Of a stretch of DNA of 39,803 bases, positions 26,805 through 36,007 are shown piece by piece; position 1 is the stretch's first letter, and every line of letters begins with the position of its first letter. This DNA is from Myxococcales bacterium. GTDB lineage: Bacteria; Myxococcota_A; Polyangia; Polyangiales; Polyangiaceae. The notes beneath the pieces are model-generated. The model saw only the letters and a program-made list of their open reading frames with translations, made no database searches and was not told the DNA's origin. Both the position numbers and the translations under genes were made by a program. The stretch spans positions 1 to 39,803 of the forward strand of contig JAAZAA010000366.1 in NCBI GenBank assembly GCA_012514535.1, read 5' to 3'.

Positions 26805-28045
26805 GTGACAGATCCGTACGACGGTTGGCGATCGTGCTCTCGGGAGGCGGAGCGCGGGGCGCCTACGAGGCGGGTGTGCTCTCCTACCTGTTCGACGAGC
26901 TGACCCGGGTGCGCGGACGGGGCATCCAGGTGGACATCGTCTGTGGGACGAGCGTGGGGGCGATCAACTCCGCGTTCCTCGCGGCCCACTTGCTCGATCC
27001 GCGCCACGGGGTGCGGCGCCTGGTCGAGCTCTGGCAGACGCTGCGGGTCGAGCGGGTGCTGGGCTTCGGCTGGCGGCAGGCGTCCCTCGTTCCGCGGCTG
27101 TTCGCGGGCGCCGGGGCGGCCGGGGTCTTCGACGTGACGCCGATGGCGCGCCTGGTGCACCAGGAGATCCCGTGGCGGGCCATTTCTCGGACGATGCGCT
27201 CGGGTGCCCTCCGCGCCCTCAGCATCACCTGCACGGAGGTGTCGACGGGACGCACGGTGCTGTTCATGCAGACGGGCCCGGGGACGGGTCTGCCCGGGCA
27301 CTCGCCGCCGCGCATGTTGATGCGAGGGGAGCGCATCGGGCCGAAGCACGCGCTCGCCTCCGCGTCCATCCCGCTCCTGTTCCCTCCCGTCGCGATCGGG
27401 AGACAGCTCTACATGGACGGCGGCCTCCGCCAGAACACGCCGATCGCCCCCGCGCTGCGCCTCGGGGCGACGCACGTGCTCGTGGTGGGCACGTCGCGGC
27501 TCGTGCGCGGCGTGAGCCCGGGCACCTCCCTGGAGCTGCCGACGGCCTCCTTCGTGCTCGGCAAGATCATGAACGCCCTCTTGCTCGATCACCTCGACAC
27601 GGATCTCGCGACGGTGGAGCTACTCAACGACTGTATCGAGAGCGGGCGCCTGGCCTACGGACCCCGTTTCGAGGCGGAGCTGAACGCGGCGGCGGCCCGC
27701 CGCAACGGGCACTCGCTGCATCAGGTCTCCCCGTTGGTGATCCGCCCGTCCGAGGGCATCGGGGTCCTCGCCGGGGAGTTCCTGCGGCGCGGCGGCATCA
27801 AGAGCGGCACGCCGGTGACGCGGCGCATCCTCGAGTGGCTCGACTCGGGCGGAAAGGAAGCGGACTTCGCGAGCTACCTGTTGTTCGATGGTGAGTTCGC
27901 GCGGCAGCTGATCGAGCTGGGACGCTCCGACGCGCGGGCGCAGCGCGATCACATCCTCGACTTCCTGTCGGAGCTGGACAGCGCGCCACCCGCGCCGAGC
28001 GGGCCGGGGTCGCCCTATTCGATTCCGCCGCCCGCCGTGGGCTGA
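26801..28045 (+). CDS. Patatin-like phospholipase
   Basis: 414-aa lipid acyl hydrolase. The oxyanion loop is SGGGARGAYEAGVL (14-27), the nucleophile elbow GTSVG has Ser51, and the catalytic Asp206 is in MDGGLRQNTP, so the Ser-Asp dyad is intact. The family cleaves acyl chains from phospholipids, either in the cytoplasm or, when exported, as a toxin. There is no signal peptide, so this one is cytoplasmic or peripheral to the membrane. It starts at a GTG overlapping the kinase stop, so the two are made together, and phosphorylation control is a natural idea. The C-terminal 100 residues beyond the patatin fold are helical and Pro-rich at the end. The 3' end has a tandem duplication. Confidence 0.9.
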   Translation: MSDRSVRRLAIVLSGGGARGAYEAGVLSYLFDELTRVRGRGIQVDIVCGTSVGAINSAFLAAHLLDPRHGVRRLVELWQTLRVERVLGFGWRQASLVPRLFAGAGAAGVFDVTPMARLVHQEIPWRAISRTMRSGALRALSITCTEVSTGRTVLFMQTGPGTGLPGHSPPRMLMRGERIGPKHALASASIPLLFPPVAIGRQLYMDGGLRQNTPIAPALRLGATHVLVVGTSRLVRGVSPGTSLELPTASFVLGKIMNALLLDHLDTDLATVELLNDCIESGRLAYGPRFEAELNAAAARRNGHSLHQVSPLVIRPSEGIGVLAGEFLRRGGIKSGTPVTRRILEWLDSGGKEADFASYLLFDGEFARQLIELGRSDARAQRDHILDFLSELDSAPPAPSGPGSPYSIPPPAVG

Positions 28046-28066
28046 GCCGCAGAGTGAGCCGCAGAG
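28043..28066. repeat. 12-bp tandem duplication across the patatin stop codon
   Basis: TGAGCCGCAGAG occurs twice without interruption. The first copy begins with the stop codon. This is the same kind of change as at the gdhA 3' end. Confidence 0.85.
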
Positions 28067-28085
28067 GGCACGCGGCGACGGAAGC

Positions 28086-28403
28086 TCACAGGGACAGGGC
28101 GTCTTCCAGGGCGCTCTCCAGCTCGCCGAGGGCCTTCCCGTCCCCCTGGCTGCGAGCGAGCTCCACGCCCTGCTCGAGCCATCCCCGCGCGTCGCCGGGG
28201 CGACGCAGCTCCAGCAGGATCTGCCCCGCCATGAGGTACTGCGCCAGGTAGGTCGGATCCGCCGCGCGGAGGGTCTCGAACTGGGCGAGCGCGTCGTCGA
28301 GCCGCCCCAGCTTGCGGTACTCCAGGGCCAGCGCGTACCGCGCGAAGGAGTCGGCGTTGCCGCTGGCGATCAGCTTCTCGAGCATTTCCAGTCGCTTGTT
28401 CAT
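28086..28403 (-). CDS. Small TPR-repeat protein
   Basis: 105-aa helical protein made of about two tetratricopeptide repeats: ADSFARYALALEYRKLGRLDDALAQFETLRAADPTY, then LAQYLMAGQILLELRRPGDARGWLEQGVELARSQGD. There is no signal peptide, so it is likely cytoplasmic and a protein-binding adaptor. AGGATGGA lies before the ATG at 28403; the upstream in-frame extension is Arg/Pro-rich and unlikely. It lies 97 bases downstream of uvrD on the same strand. Similar short TPR proteins are common in Myxococcota, but I cannot name a partner. Confidence 0.82.
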   Translation of the reverse strand: MNKRLEMLEKLIASGNADSFARYALALEYRKLGRLDDALAQFETLRAADPTYLAQYLMAGQILLELRRPGDARGWLEQGVELARSQGDGKALGELESALEDALSL

Positions 28404-28499
28404 CGTTCCATCCTGTCGTGCGCCGCGGCCAGGGGGACGGCGCGGCGTGGGCCATCGAGTTTTCGTCGGGGCAGGGCCCCGCATCCGTCACCGCCTCGG

Positions 28500-30833
28500 T
28501 CAGCCTTCGAAGTCGAGGAACTGCGCCAGGATGCGCTTGACCCCGTGACCCGGGAACCTCGCGACGACGCTGGGGGCGGCTCCCGCCTCCACGCGCTCCA
28601 CGACGCCCCGACCGAATTTCGAGTGCCGCACCCGATCGCCGGGGCGCACCACCACCTCGCCGTCCAGGTCGTCCGGGGGCACGTCGTCGAAGACGTCGCG
28701 ATCGATCACGCGCTGCCCCGGCGCCAGGCGCAGCTCCGCCTGGGCCACACGTCCTCCAGGAGACGCCTCCGGGCCGTCCGCGGCGGAGCCCCTGGACCCC
28801 CAGCTGCGCCGTCCTCCACCTGCGGTGGTCGCGCCCCAGCTGGGCGAGGCACCCCAGCGCCCTGCCAGTCCAGCGAGCCCCTGACCATACGGGCTTGCCG
28901 GGCGCGCCTCCCCCTGACGCTCGACCACGTCCGCCGGGATGTCGTCGAGGAAGCGGCTGCGCTGGAGGTACTTCGTCTTGCCGAACAGGGTGCGGCTCAT
29001 GGCGTGGCTGATGAACAGCCGACGGCGGGCACGCGTGATCGCCACGTAGGCGAGGCGACGCTCCTCGTCGAGCTCCTCTGGATCGGTGCCGTCGAGGCCA
29101 CGGTAGGGAAACGTCTCTTCCTCCATTCCCGTGAGCCACACCGTGTCGAACTCGAGCCCCTTGGCGCTGTGGACCGTCATGAGGGAGACGGCCGGGGCCT
29201 CCTTGAGGGTGTCGACCGCGGCCACGAGGGAGACGCGCTCCAGGTAACCCGCGAGGGAGGGCTCTTCTCCGACGTCCGGGGCCTCGGCTTCGTACTCGGC
29301 GATCGAGCCGATGAGCTCCGCGAGGTTCTCGAGTCGCGCGTCGCTCTCGGCGCTGTCCTCCGCCTCGAGGGCCGCTCGGTAGCCGGTGGCCTCGAGGACC
29401 CGCTCCGCGATCTCCCGGGGCGTGAGCTCGAGCCGGGCGGCGCGGAGCTCCTCCGTGAGCCGGACGAAGGACTGGAGCTTCTTCTGGGCCGCTCCGCCGA
29501 GCTGTCTGCCGCTCGCGATGGCGCTCAGGGCCTCGTAGGCGCTGGAGGTGTTCTCCGCCGCCGCGTCGAGGATCGCCGAGACGGTCTTCGCCCCGATGCC
29601 CCGCGCTGGCACGTTGATGATGCGGAGCAGGTCGGCGTCGCTCTGCGGGTTCTCGATGAAGCGGAGGTACGACAGCAGGTTCTTCACCTCCGCCCGCTCG
29701 AAGAACTTCATCCCGCCGATGATCTGGTAGGGCAGCATCTCCGCGCGGAGCGCCTCCTCCAGGACGCGTGACTGAGCGTGGACTCGGTAGAAGATCGCCA
29801 GCTCGCCCGCGTTCACTCCGGCCGCGCGGGCCTGGGCGACCCCTGACGCGACCCAAGCGGCCTCCAAGCGCTCGTCACCACAGGCGCGCACCACCACCGG
29901 GGGGCCCGCCTCCGCGGCGGTCCACAGCTTCTTCGGTTCGCGATCCGCTGCGGGCTCGATCACGCCCAGGGCGGCGCGGACGATGTTCTGGCTGGAGCGG
30001 TAGTTCTGCTCGAGCTTGACCACACGCGCGTCGGGGAAATCCCTCCGGAAGCCGCGGATGATGCGGACGTCGGCGCCGCGCCAACGGTAGATGGACTGAT
30101 CGTCGTCGCCCACCACGCACAGGTTGCGGGTGTCGGCGCTGAGGGCGCGCACGATGCGGTACTGGACGAGGTTCGTGTCCTGGAACTCGTCGACGAGCAC
30201 GTGATCGAACTTGCGGCGGAGCTCCTGTCCCGCGCGGCTGTCGGGAGACTCCACCAGGCGCATCACCCGCAACAGGAGATCTTCGAAGTCGACGGCGTTG
30301 GCCCGGGCGAGGGCGAGCTGGTACTCGCGGGCGAGCGCCGCGAGATCGCGATCGAAGCCGTCCCCCACGTCGACCTCCGTGGGATCGTGCCCTTCGCGCT
30401 TGCAGGCGCCGATGAGCGACAGGACGTACTTGGGGGGGTAACGCCGCTCGTCGAGGCGTAGATCCTTGGTGACGCGGGCCACGACCGCCTTCTGATCGGC
30501 GTCATCGTAGATGACGAAGCTGCGATCGAGGCCGGCCTCTTCCGGGTAGCGCCGCAGCAGCTTGGCGCAGATGCCGTGGAAGGTCCCCACCCACAGGTCG
30601 CGGGCGATTTCGGGCCCTGCCAGCTCCTCCAGGCGGTGGCGCATCTCCCCCGCCGCCTTGTTGGTGAAGGTGACCGCGAGGATCCGGTAGGGGGGCACCC
30701 GCTGGTTCGCGAGCAGGTGGGCGATCCGGAAGGTGATGGTGCGGGTCTTGCCGCTCCCCGCGCCGGCGAAGATGAGCAGCGGACCCGACTCGTGGAGGAC
30801 GGCGTTGAGCTGAGGCTCGTTGAGTTCGGTCAT
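28500..30833 (-). CDS. uvrD: UvrD/PcrA-type DNA helicase (superfamily 1A)
   Basis: 777-aa 3'-5' DNA helicase for repair and replication-fork processing. All SF1 motifs are present: Walker A AGAGSGKT (23-30), FTNKAAGEM (motif Ia), DEFQDT (215-220, Walker B), GDDDQSIYRWRGA (motif III), EQNYRSS (IV), MTVHSAKGLEFD (V), and VAITRARRRL (VI). The C-terminus has the VRPGDRVRHSKFGRGVVERV Tudor-like fold typical of PcrA/UvrD, which contacts RNA polymerase in other bacteria. The region of residues about 655-700 before it is low-complexity. The ATG at 30833 was chosen because it lies 20 residues before the helicase core; an upstream frame to 30917 adds a Pro/Gly-rich leader. Confidence 0.95.
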   Translation of the reverse strand: MTELNEPQLNAVLHESGPLLIFAGAGSGKTRTITFRIAHLLANQRVPPYRILAVTFTNKAAGEMRHRLEELAGPEIARDLWVGTFHGICAKLLRRYPEEAGLDRSFVIYDDADQKAVVARVTKDLRLDERRYPPKYVLSLIGACKREGHDPTEVDVGDGFDRDLAALAREYQLALARANAVDFEDLLLRVMRLVESPDSRAGQELRRKFDHVLVDEFQDTNLVQYRIVRALSADTRNLCVVGDDDQSIYRWRGADVRIIRGFRRDFPDARVVKLEQNYRSSQNIVRAALGVIEPAADREPKKLWTAAEAGPPVVVRACGDERLEAAWVASGVAQARAAGVNAGELAIFYRVHAQSRVLEEALRAEMLPYQIIGGMKFFERAEVKNLLSYLRFIENPQSDADLLRIINVPARGIGAKTVSAILDAAAENTSSAYEALSAIASGRQLGGAAQKKLQSFVRLTEELRAARLELTPREIAERVLEATGYRAALEAEDSAESDARLENLAELIGSIAEYEAEAPDVGEEPSLAGYLERVSLVAAVDTLKEAPAVSLMTVHSAKGLEFDTVWLTGMEEETFPYRGLDGTDPEELDEERRLAYVAITRARRRLFISHAMSRTLFGKTKYLQRSRFLDDIPADVVERQGEARPASPYGQGLAGLAGRWGASPSWGATTAGGGRRSWGSRGSAADGPEASPGGRVAQAELRLAPGQRVIDRDVFDDVPPDDLDGEVVVRPGDRVRHSKFGRGVVERVEAGAAPSVVARFPGHGVKRILAQFLDFEG

Positions 30834-31024
30834 GTCGCTGTGGGCGGCTCCTGTGGGCGTGGTGACGCGTCCCTGGTCCCCCGGTGGTCCTGTAGCGCCT
30901 CGGGCGATCGCGCTCAACCGGCCGGCCTCCGCGGCCCGTGCGACGTCCGAGGGCCGGCGGTGCCTTGCCGGGCCGTTGCGGCTATGACACCCGAGTAACT
31001 TCCCCAGGCAACACGCGAACGGAC

Positions 31025-32338
31025 ATGTCGCTCCTCGATCCTTTCTCCGTCGACCGAGAGCTACGCGCGGGCGCCGCCCGCTGGCGGCGGTGGAGGCAGC
31101 AGCTCCGCCGAGGCGTCACCGAGCCCGCGCCCTTCGGGGCTTCGACGCGCTTCGGCAAATCTCTCTACGACGTGGTGCAAGACCTCCCGCCGGATCTCCC
31201 CTTGCGCCGCCCCCTGGCGCGCTGGGTCTACCGGCTCGCGGAGCAGCGCATCGACGCCCCCTGGCTGGCGCGGGAGGCCGAGCTCGTGCGCCTCGAACGA
31301 CACCCGGTCCGCGAACCCCGCGAGGGCCAGTTCACGTTGGCCGAGATGACGCACGCCGCGCTCGCGGGGCCCCACTCGCTCCACTGGCAGCGGGCGCGCC
31401 TGCATGCGTCGCTCCCGCTGGCGGCGCACCGGGCGCTGCTCTGGGAGCGACGGCAGGAGATCGCGGCGCGCATGGGGTTGCCCGGCCCGGACGCGATCGA
31501 GCTCCCCGCCGCGGGAATCTACGCGGCGGCGGAGAGCTGGCTCGAGGTCAGCGCCGAGGGGGTGGCGGAGCTGGTCGAGCCGGGGTGGGGCGCGCTCGTG
31601 GAGTCCGGGTTGGCGCGAGGGGCCAGCGAGGGGTGGCCCGCGCGCCTGGCGTCGGACACCTTGCTCGATCTGTTGGAGCAGCGCGATTGGTTCCGTGGCG
31701 TGACGTTGGAGCCGGGGCCCTTGCCCGCGCGCTACGCGCCGACGAGCTTCGTGCGCGCCTTCGCGCGCCTCGGGGCGGCGTGGCAGGTCGGGTTGGCTCC
31801 CGCGGGGCAGCTCTTCGCGATCGCGGAAGATCCGTACGGGCTGCGCGCTTGGACCCGAGGCGCCCTGTGGGCGCTCGTCGCGTGCCGGACGCCGTTCTTG
31901 CGGCGTCGGCTCGGGCTGTCGCCTCACCGGGCCGAGGCCCACGAGCGAGAGCTCGCCCTCGCGGTGGTGCAGTGGGTGCGGCTCGTCGCCACGCGGGTGC
32001 TCGCGCGCCGAGCGGCGCTGGCGGGGGGCAAGGTGCTCTCGGAGGCCGCGCAGGAGCTCCAGGTGCGGCTCCTCCGAGAGTCGGAGCGCCCGGAGTCGTT
32101 GCTCGGGATGACGCGGCTCCGCGTGGACGATCCGCAGCGCCTCGCCGCGTGGTTCCTGGCGGCCGACGAGTACGAGCGCTTGGTGGAGGAGCACGACGAG
32201 GACTGGTTCCGCTCACCGCGCGCCGTGGAGCAGGCGCGGGAAGAGGCGAAGCTCCCGCCTGCCACGGAGGCGGACGAGGCCGCCCTGGAGCGAGGGCGCG
32301 CCGCCCTCCTGCGCTGGTTCACCGAGCGCGTCGCTTGA
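31025..32338 (+). CDS. Unrecognised 437-aa protein
   Basis: I do not recognise a family. The protein is mostly helical, very rich in Arg, Ala, Leu and Trp, with no signal peptide or membrane helix, so it should be cytoplasmic. Visible features are a basic N-terminus (REL...RWRRWRQQLRRG), a central Ala/Leu-rich part around ARLGAAWQVGLAPAGQLFAIAEDPYGLRAWTRGALWA, and a C-terminal helical part with an acidic run (EEHDEDW, then EATEADEAALERGR-like). No HExxH or other catalytic motif is seen. A TATGAC about 35 bases upstream of the ATG may be the -10 of its promoter. Its neighbours, uvrD (divergent) and an outer-membrane protein (convergent), give no hint. Confidence 0.8.
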   Translation: MSLLDPFSVDRELRAGAARWRRWRQQLRRGVTEPAPFGASTRFGKSLYDVVQDLPPDLPLRRPLARWVYRLAEQRIDAPWLAREAELVRLERHPVREPREGQFTLAEMTHAALAGPHSLHWQRARLHASLPLAAHRALLWERRQEIAARMGLPGPDAIELPAAGIYAAAESWLEVSAEGVAELVEPGWGALVESGLARGASEGWPARLASDTLLDLLEQRDWFRGVTLEPGPLPARYAPTSFVRAFARLGAAWQVGLAPAGQLFAIAEDPYGLRAWTRGALWALVACRTPFLRRRLGLSPHRAEAHERELALAVVQWVRLVATRVLARRAALAGGKVLSEAAQELQVRLLRESERPESLLGMTRLRVDDPQRLAAWFLAADEYERLVEEHDEDWFRSPRAVEQAREEAKLPPATEADEAALERGRAALLRWFTERVA

Positions 32339-32393
32339 CGGTCCCATCCCAGGCGCTGCCCAGGCGCTCGTCGCCGCGGTCGGACCCGGCCGG

Positions 32394-32407
32394 CCGTGGC
32401 GCCACGG
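32394..32407. terminator. Palindrome between convergent genes
   Basis: CCGTGGCGCCACGG is a perfect 14-base palindrome between the 437-aa protein gene and the outer-membrane protein gene. The position suits a two-way terminator, without T-tracts. Confidence 0.3.
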
Positions 32408-32437
32408 ACCCGGGGCCACGGAGCTGGTGCCGCGCGC

Positions 32438-33439
32438 TCAGAAGCCGGCGGCGGGATCGGGCGTGAGCCCCGTCGATTCGATGTGCAGAGTGAAGCCGAA
32501 CACGATCGCCGTCGCGGAGTACTCGCCGAGGGTCTGACGCACGGCGGCGTCGACGCTGAAGCGTTGGTCGATGTAGGCCGCGCCGCCGCTCACCGAGTGC
32601 GCGTCGAGCCCCGTGTCGAAGCGATACCCGGCGCGGAGCGCCACGCTCTCGCCGAGGAGCACCTCGCCGCCGCCCATCCAGCGCGCGGTCGTGTGTCCCC
32701 AGGTGGTCGTGTCGAGCACCACGTTCGCCTCGAGCCCGAACTCCCGCGTGCCGTAGCCGACGCCGCCGCCGACCATGAGGGGGAGGAACGCCTCGGCGGT
32801 GTTCGTGAGGTTGTGTCCGACGACGGCGAGGGCGAGCTCCGGCACGGGCTTGAGGGTGGCGCCCACGTCGAAGGTGAACGCCTGGACGATGCGCTCGTCG
32901 CGCAGCCCGCCGGAGACCCGGCTCGTGCCAAGCGGGCCGGGGCCGTTCTGGCTCAAGGACAGCATGCGCCCTGTGGCTCCGACGAAGAAGGTCTCGCCGA
33001 AGGGCATCGCCAGGCCGACGCGGATGTCGTTGTACTGCCGGTCCGTGCCGTCGGGATCCTGTTGGTTCCACGTGCCGCCGAGGCCCCCCGCGATGCCCGT
33101 GCTCGAGACGATGGAATCCACGGCCGCCGCTCCGTAGCTCTGGCGGCTCGCTTGCGGCCAAATCTGCCCGAGCGCGGTGACGTGGTACACCCGCGTGACC
33201 GCCATGTTCGCGGGGTTCTGGAACAAGGCGCTCGTGGAGCTGCCCAGCGCGCGCAGGCCGCCGCCGAGGGCGGCGATGCGGGCGGTCTCCGTCTCTCCGT
33301 AGTTGTAGCCCACCTCGGGAGGGAGCTCGCTGGGATCCGCCGCTGCCGCCCCTGCGACGCAGAGGCTCGCGAGCCCTGCCGCGAGCGCCACGCCACCGGA
33401 GCGACGCGCACGTCGGCGCTCCGCGGTTCGCGCGCGCAC
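32438..33439 (-). CDS. Outer-membrane beta-barrel protein (FadL/PorV-like)
   Basis: About 333 aa. A signal peptide (ALAAGLASLCVAGAAAADPS) is followed by ALGGGLRALGSSTSALFQNPANMA (NPAN at 75-78), the N-terminal pattern shared by FadL/OmpP1 and PorV-type barrels. Alternating strands and turn-rich sequence follow (GLAMPFGETFFVGATGRML, VGHNLTNTAEAF, GYRFDTGLDAHSVSGGAAY), ending in Phe. It may transport a hydrophobic compound or act as a partner of a secretion system. The start is uncertain: GTG at 33439 or 33451 fits the signal peptide, while the frame stays open to 33646 with Arg-rich sequence. Confidence 0.72.
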   Translation of the reverse strand: MRARTAERRRARRSGGVALAAGLASLCVAGAAAADPSELPPEVGYNYGETETARIAALGGGLRALGSSTSALFQNPANMAVTRVYHVTALGQIWPQASRQSYGAAAVDSIVSSTGIAGGLGGTWNQQDPDGTDRQYNDIRVGLAMPFGETFFVGATGRMLSLSQNGPGPLGTSRVSGGLRDERIVQAFTFDVGATLKPVPELALAVVGHNLTNTAEAFLPLMVGGGVGYGTREFGLEANVVLDTTTWGHTTARWMGGGEVLLGESVALRAGYRFDTGLDAHSVSGGAAYIDQRFSVDAAVRQTLGEYSATAIVFGFTLHIESTGLTPDPAAGF

Positions 33440-34501
33440 GCCCTGGGGCTGCACGATCTCAGGACATGTCGACGCGTCCCGTGCGTCCTCGAACGAGCGG
33501 ATCGAGTCGGAGCGACGGGGCCTCGTCACGTCGGAAGCCTCGAGACACGCGAGCTGCTGGCCATGCGATTCTCCCGTTATCGGACGCTTGCGGTCGTGGC
33601 CAACAAATCCGCGCATCGGGCACGCGGCGTCGGAGCGCGGCGTCACCGTCGCGCCGCGAAGGAGCGTGCTGGACGCGTGAAGCGCGATCGCGCGGCGTGT
33701 TCGCGTGTCGAGGGACGCGGATCATTTTCTCGTAGCGCGTCCGCAGCCGTTTTACCGTCGGAACGACAATTGGAGGAATGTACAGCTTGAACTTGAGCGC
33801 GGCCGAGTGGTAGCTCGGGTGCCCCTCGGAACACCGTTGCGCTCGTCGGCTCCCCCGGTCGGGGGATCTCGGGCGCAACTCCAACGGTATCCGGGGGACA
33901 GCCTGGATTTCGCAGCGTGCTGTGGATCCGTCGTAAAATTCCCTCGGAGCCAGGCTACGAGGTCTTCCAACGGGTGGGGCGGCGCTGCTGCCTCGCAAAA
34001 GTGCCTCTCCGGTGCGTCGAGCGCGTCGGAGGTCGCCATCGAGTCAACGGCAGGATCGAATTTTCCTTGATGCGCCCCAGCTTGAAGACGACGCGAAGAA
34101 CTTGCCTCTCCGGGCGGAGAGGCCCGGCGACGAGCCGAGGCGCGCGATCTGTCCACACCCTGTGGACAACTTGGGGGCTGGATGGCGACGGTTGGGGGGA
34201 AGCCGTGGAGCGGGGACACGGGGGCCGACGCGCCCCTCCTGAGAGCGGCCGCCACGTGGCGGGCACTTGGAATGTCATTTGGAGAACGATGACGCCCTAC
34301 GACAGGGAAGGGCACGCCCGTGAGGGTGGGCGTGGCTCGCTCCCTGGCTTCGTGTCCGACACGGAGTGAGGGGTCGTCGACTGGGGAGTGAAGGGTGTGG
34401 GCTGCCTGGGGGGGAGGCCTAGCTGGGACCACGGGTCCCGCGGACGAGAGGCTCCGTTGGATAAGCCGTTGCTAGAAATGCCGTTGCTGGACGAATCGGT
34501 C
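33440..34501. other. Gene-free 1-kb region upstream of dnaA, candidate replication origin
   Basis: No convincing coding frame. It holds two close DnaA boxes at 34149-34169, a weaker box-like TGTGGATCC at 33921-33929, and modest AT patches (GTAAAATTCC near 33933, GAATTTTCC near 34058). It also has small inverted repeats such as CACGCCC/GGGCGTG near 34313-34333 and GGGACC/GGGTCCC near 34425-34439. The unusual length of the gap next to dnaA fits an origin or a dnaA control region. Confidence 0.5.
34149..34169. promoter_or_regulatory. Inverted pair of DnaA boxes
   Basis: CTGTCCACA (one base from TTGTCCACA) and TGTGGACAA (the reverse complement of TTGTCCACA) face each other across CCC. TTGTCCACA is the preferred DnaA box in high-GC bacteria. 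They lie about 330 bases before dnaA and may serve the origin, dnaA autoregulation, or both. Confidence 0.65.
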
Positions 34502-35983
34502 ATGGAAGAAGAAATCGACCGCTCGACGAGTGCGCCCCCCGCCTCGTCACTGTGGGACGAGGCCGTGGAGCACACGCGGCTGCGCTCACCCGCGTCGTTC
34601 GAGCAGTGGTTCTCGTCCGTTCAGCTCGACGCCTTCGATGGCTCCAGCCTGCGGCTGGCGGCGCGGGACGAGTTCGTCAAGGACTGGGTGAAGACCCACT
34701 TCTTGCCCGCGCTCACCAGCAAGCTCGAGGAGCTGCTCGTCGCCGCGGATCCCGGATACGCCGGGCAGAGCGTGGCCACGGAGTGGCGCATCGATCCCCA
34801 GCTCACGCGGCCGATTTGCGCGCCGCGCACCCCTGCGGCGCTCTCGTCTCGTCCGCCCGCGGCGCGGCCCCCTGCGACCCGGCCCACCTCGGCCCGTCCG
34901 CCGAGTCGATCGTCGGTGCGCCCGATCCACCCCGAGACGCAGAGCGCTCGGGCGCAGCTCAACGCGAAGTACACCTTCGAGAACTTCGTCGTGGGTCCGT
35001 CGAACGAGCTCGCCTATGCGGCTGCGCTCGCGTCGGCGGGTGGTGGCGGGAGGCGTTACAACCCGCTCTTCATCGCGGGCGGCACGGGCCTCGGCAAGAC
35101 CCACTTGATGCACGCCATCGCTCACAAGGTGCTGGCGGATCGCCCGGACGCGCACATCGTCTACGTGTCCGCCGAGCATTTCACGAACGAGTTCATCGAG
35201 GCGCTGCAGCACCACCGCATGGACGAGTTCCGTGCCCGCTACCGCACCTGCTGTGATCTGCTGCTCCTCGACGACATCCAGTTCCTCGCGGGTCGAGAGC
35301 AGACGCAGGAGGAGTTCTTCCACACGTTCAACGCGCTCCACGACGCGGGCACCCCGATCATCGTCACGAGCGACAAGTACCCGCAGCAGCTGCAGCGGAT
35401 GCCCGAGCGCCTCGTGTCTCGGTTCACGTCGGGGCTCGTGGCGGACGTGCAGGTGCCGCAGCTCGAGACACGCGTCGCCATCGTGAAGAAGAAGGCTCAG
35501 ATCGAGGGCATCGACCTGAGTGACGACATCGCCGTGATGCTCGCCCAGAAGGTCCAGAGCAACGTGCGCGAGCTGGAGGGCGCGCTGATCCGCCTCGCCG
35601 CCAAGTCTTCACTCACCGGGCGGCCCATCGACGAAGAGTTCGCTCTGAGCGAGATGGCGCTGGTCAGTCCGTCGCGCCCGGGGCAGGTGAGCGTCGCGGA
35701 CATCCAGCGCGCCGTCTGCAATCACTTCCGCCTCACCAACTCCGAGCTCCTCAGCAAGGATCGGCACAAGAGCGTGGCGTTCGCGCGGCAGGTGGCGATG
35801 TACCTGTGTCGTCAACGGATCCGCTCCAGCTTCCCGGAGCTGGGGCGCGCCTTCGGCAACCGCGATCACACCACCGTGATGAGCGCCGTGCGTCGGGTCG
35901 AGGCGCTGCGGCAGCGGGATCCCCAGGTGAACGCCCACCTCGAGGCCATCGAGCGGCGTCTCGCCGCCGGCGAAGAGAGCTGA
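34502..35983 (+). CDS. dnaA: Chromosomal replication initiator DnaA
   Basis: 493 aa from the ATG at 34502. Domain I starts at SLWDEAVEHTRLRSPASFEQWFSSV; domain II is a short Pro/Ala/Arg linker (about 110-150). The AAA+ domain III starts at LNAKYTFENFVVGPSNELAYAAA with Walker A GGTGLGKT (194-201) and Walker B ending in Asp257-Asp258 (LLLLDDIQFL). Domain IV ends in the DnaA signature RAFGNRDHTTVMSAVRRV. It binds ATP and DnaA boxes to open the origin. The start is uncertain: ATG at 34478 or an earlier TTG/GTG are possible, as no strong ribosome-binding site marks any of them. dnaN does not follow. Confidence 0.96.
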   Translation: MEEEIDRSTSAPPASSLWDEAVEHTRLRSPASFEQWFSSVQLDAFDGSSLRLAARDEFVKDWVKTHFLPALTSKLEELLVAADPGYAGQSVATEWRIDPQLTRPICAPRTPAALSSRPPAARPPATRPTSARPPSRSSVRPIHPETQSARAQLNAKYTFENFVVGPSNELAYAAALASAGGGGRRYNPLFIAGGTGLGKTHLMHAIAHKVLADRPDAHIVYVSAEHFTNEFIEALQHHRMDEFRARYRTCCDLLLLDDIQFLAGREQTQEEFFHTFNALHDAGTPIIVTSDKYPQQLQRMPERLVSRFTSGLVADVQVPQLETRVAIVKKKAQIEGIDLSDDIAVMLAQKVQSNVRELEGALIRLAAKSSLTGRPIDEEFALSEMALVSPSRPGQVSVADIQRAVCNHFRLTNSELLSKDRHKSVAFARQVAMYLCRQRIRSSFPELGRAFGNRDHTTVMSAVRRVEALRQRDPQVNAHLEAIERRLAAGEES

Positions 35984-36007
35984 GCTCGCCGCGCCGCTGG
36001 CTCAGGA

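Noticed and set aside
33790-33870. tRNA-like sequence (GAGTGGTAGCTCGGG)
   Set aside because: It resembles a D-arm, but there is no T-arm with GGTTCGA, and no acceptor stem pairs.
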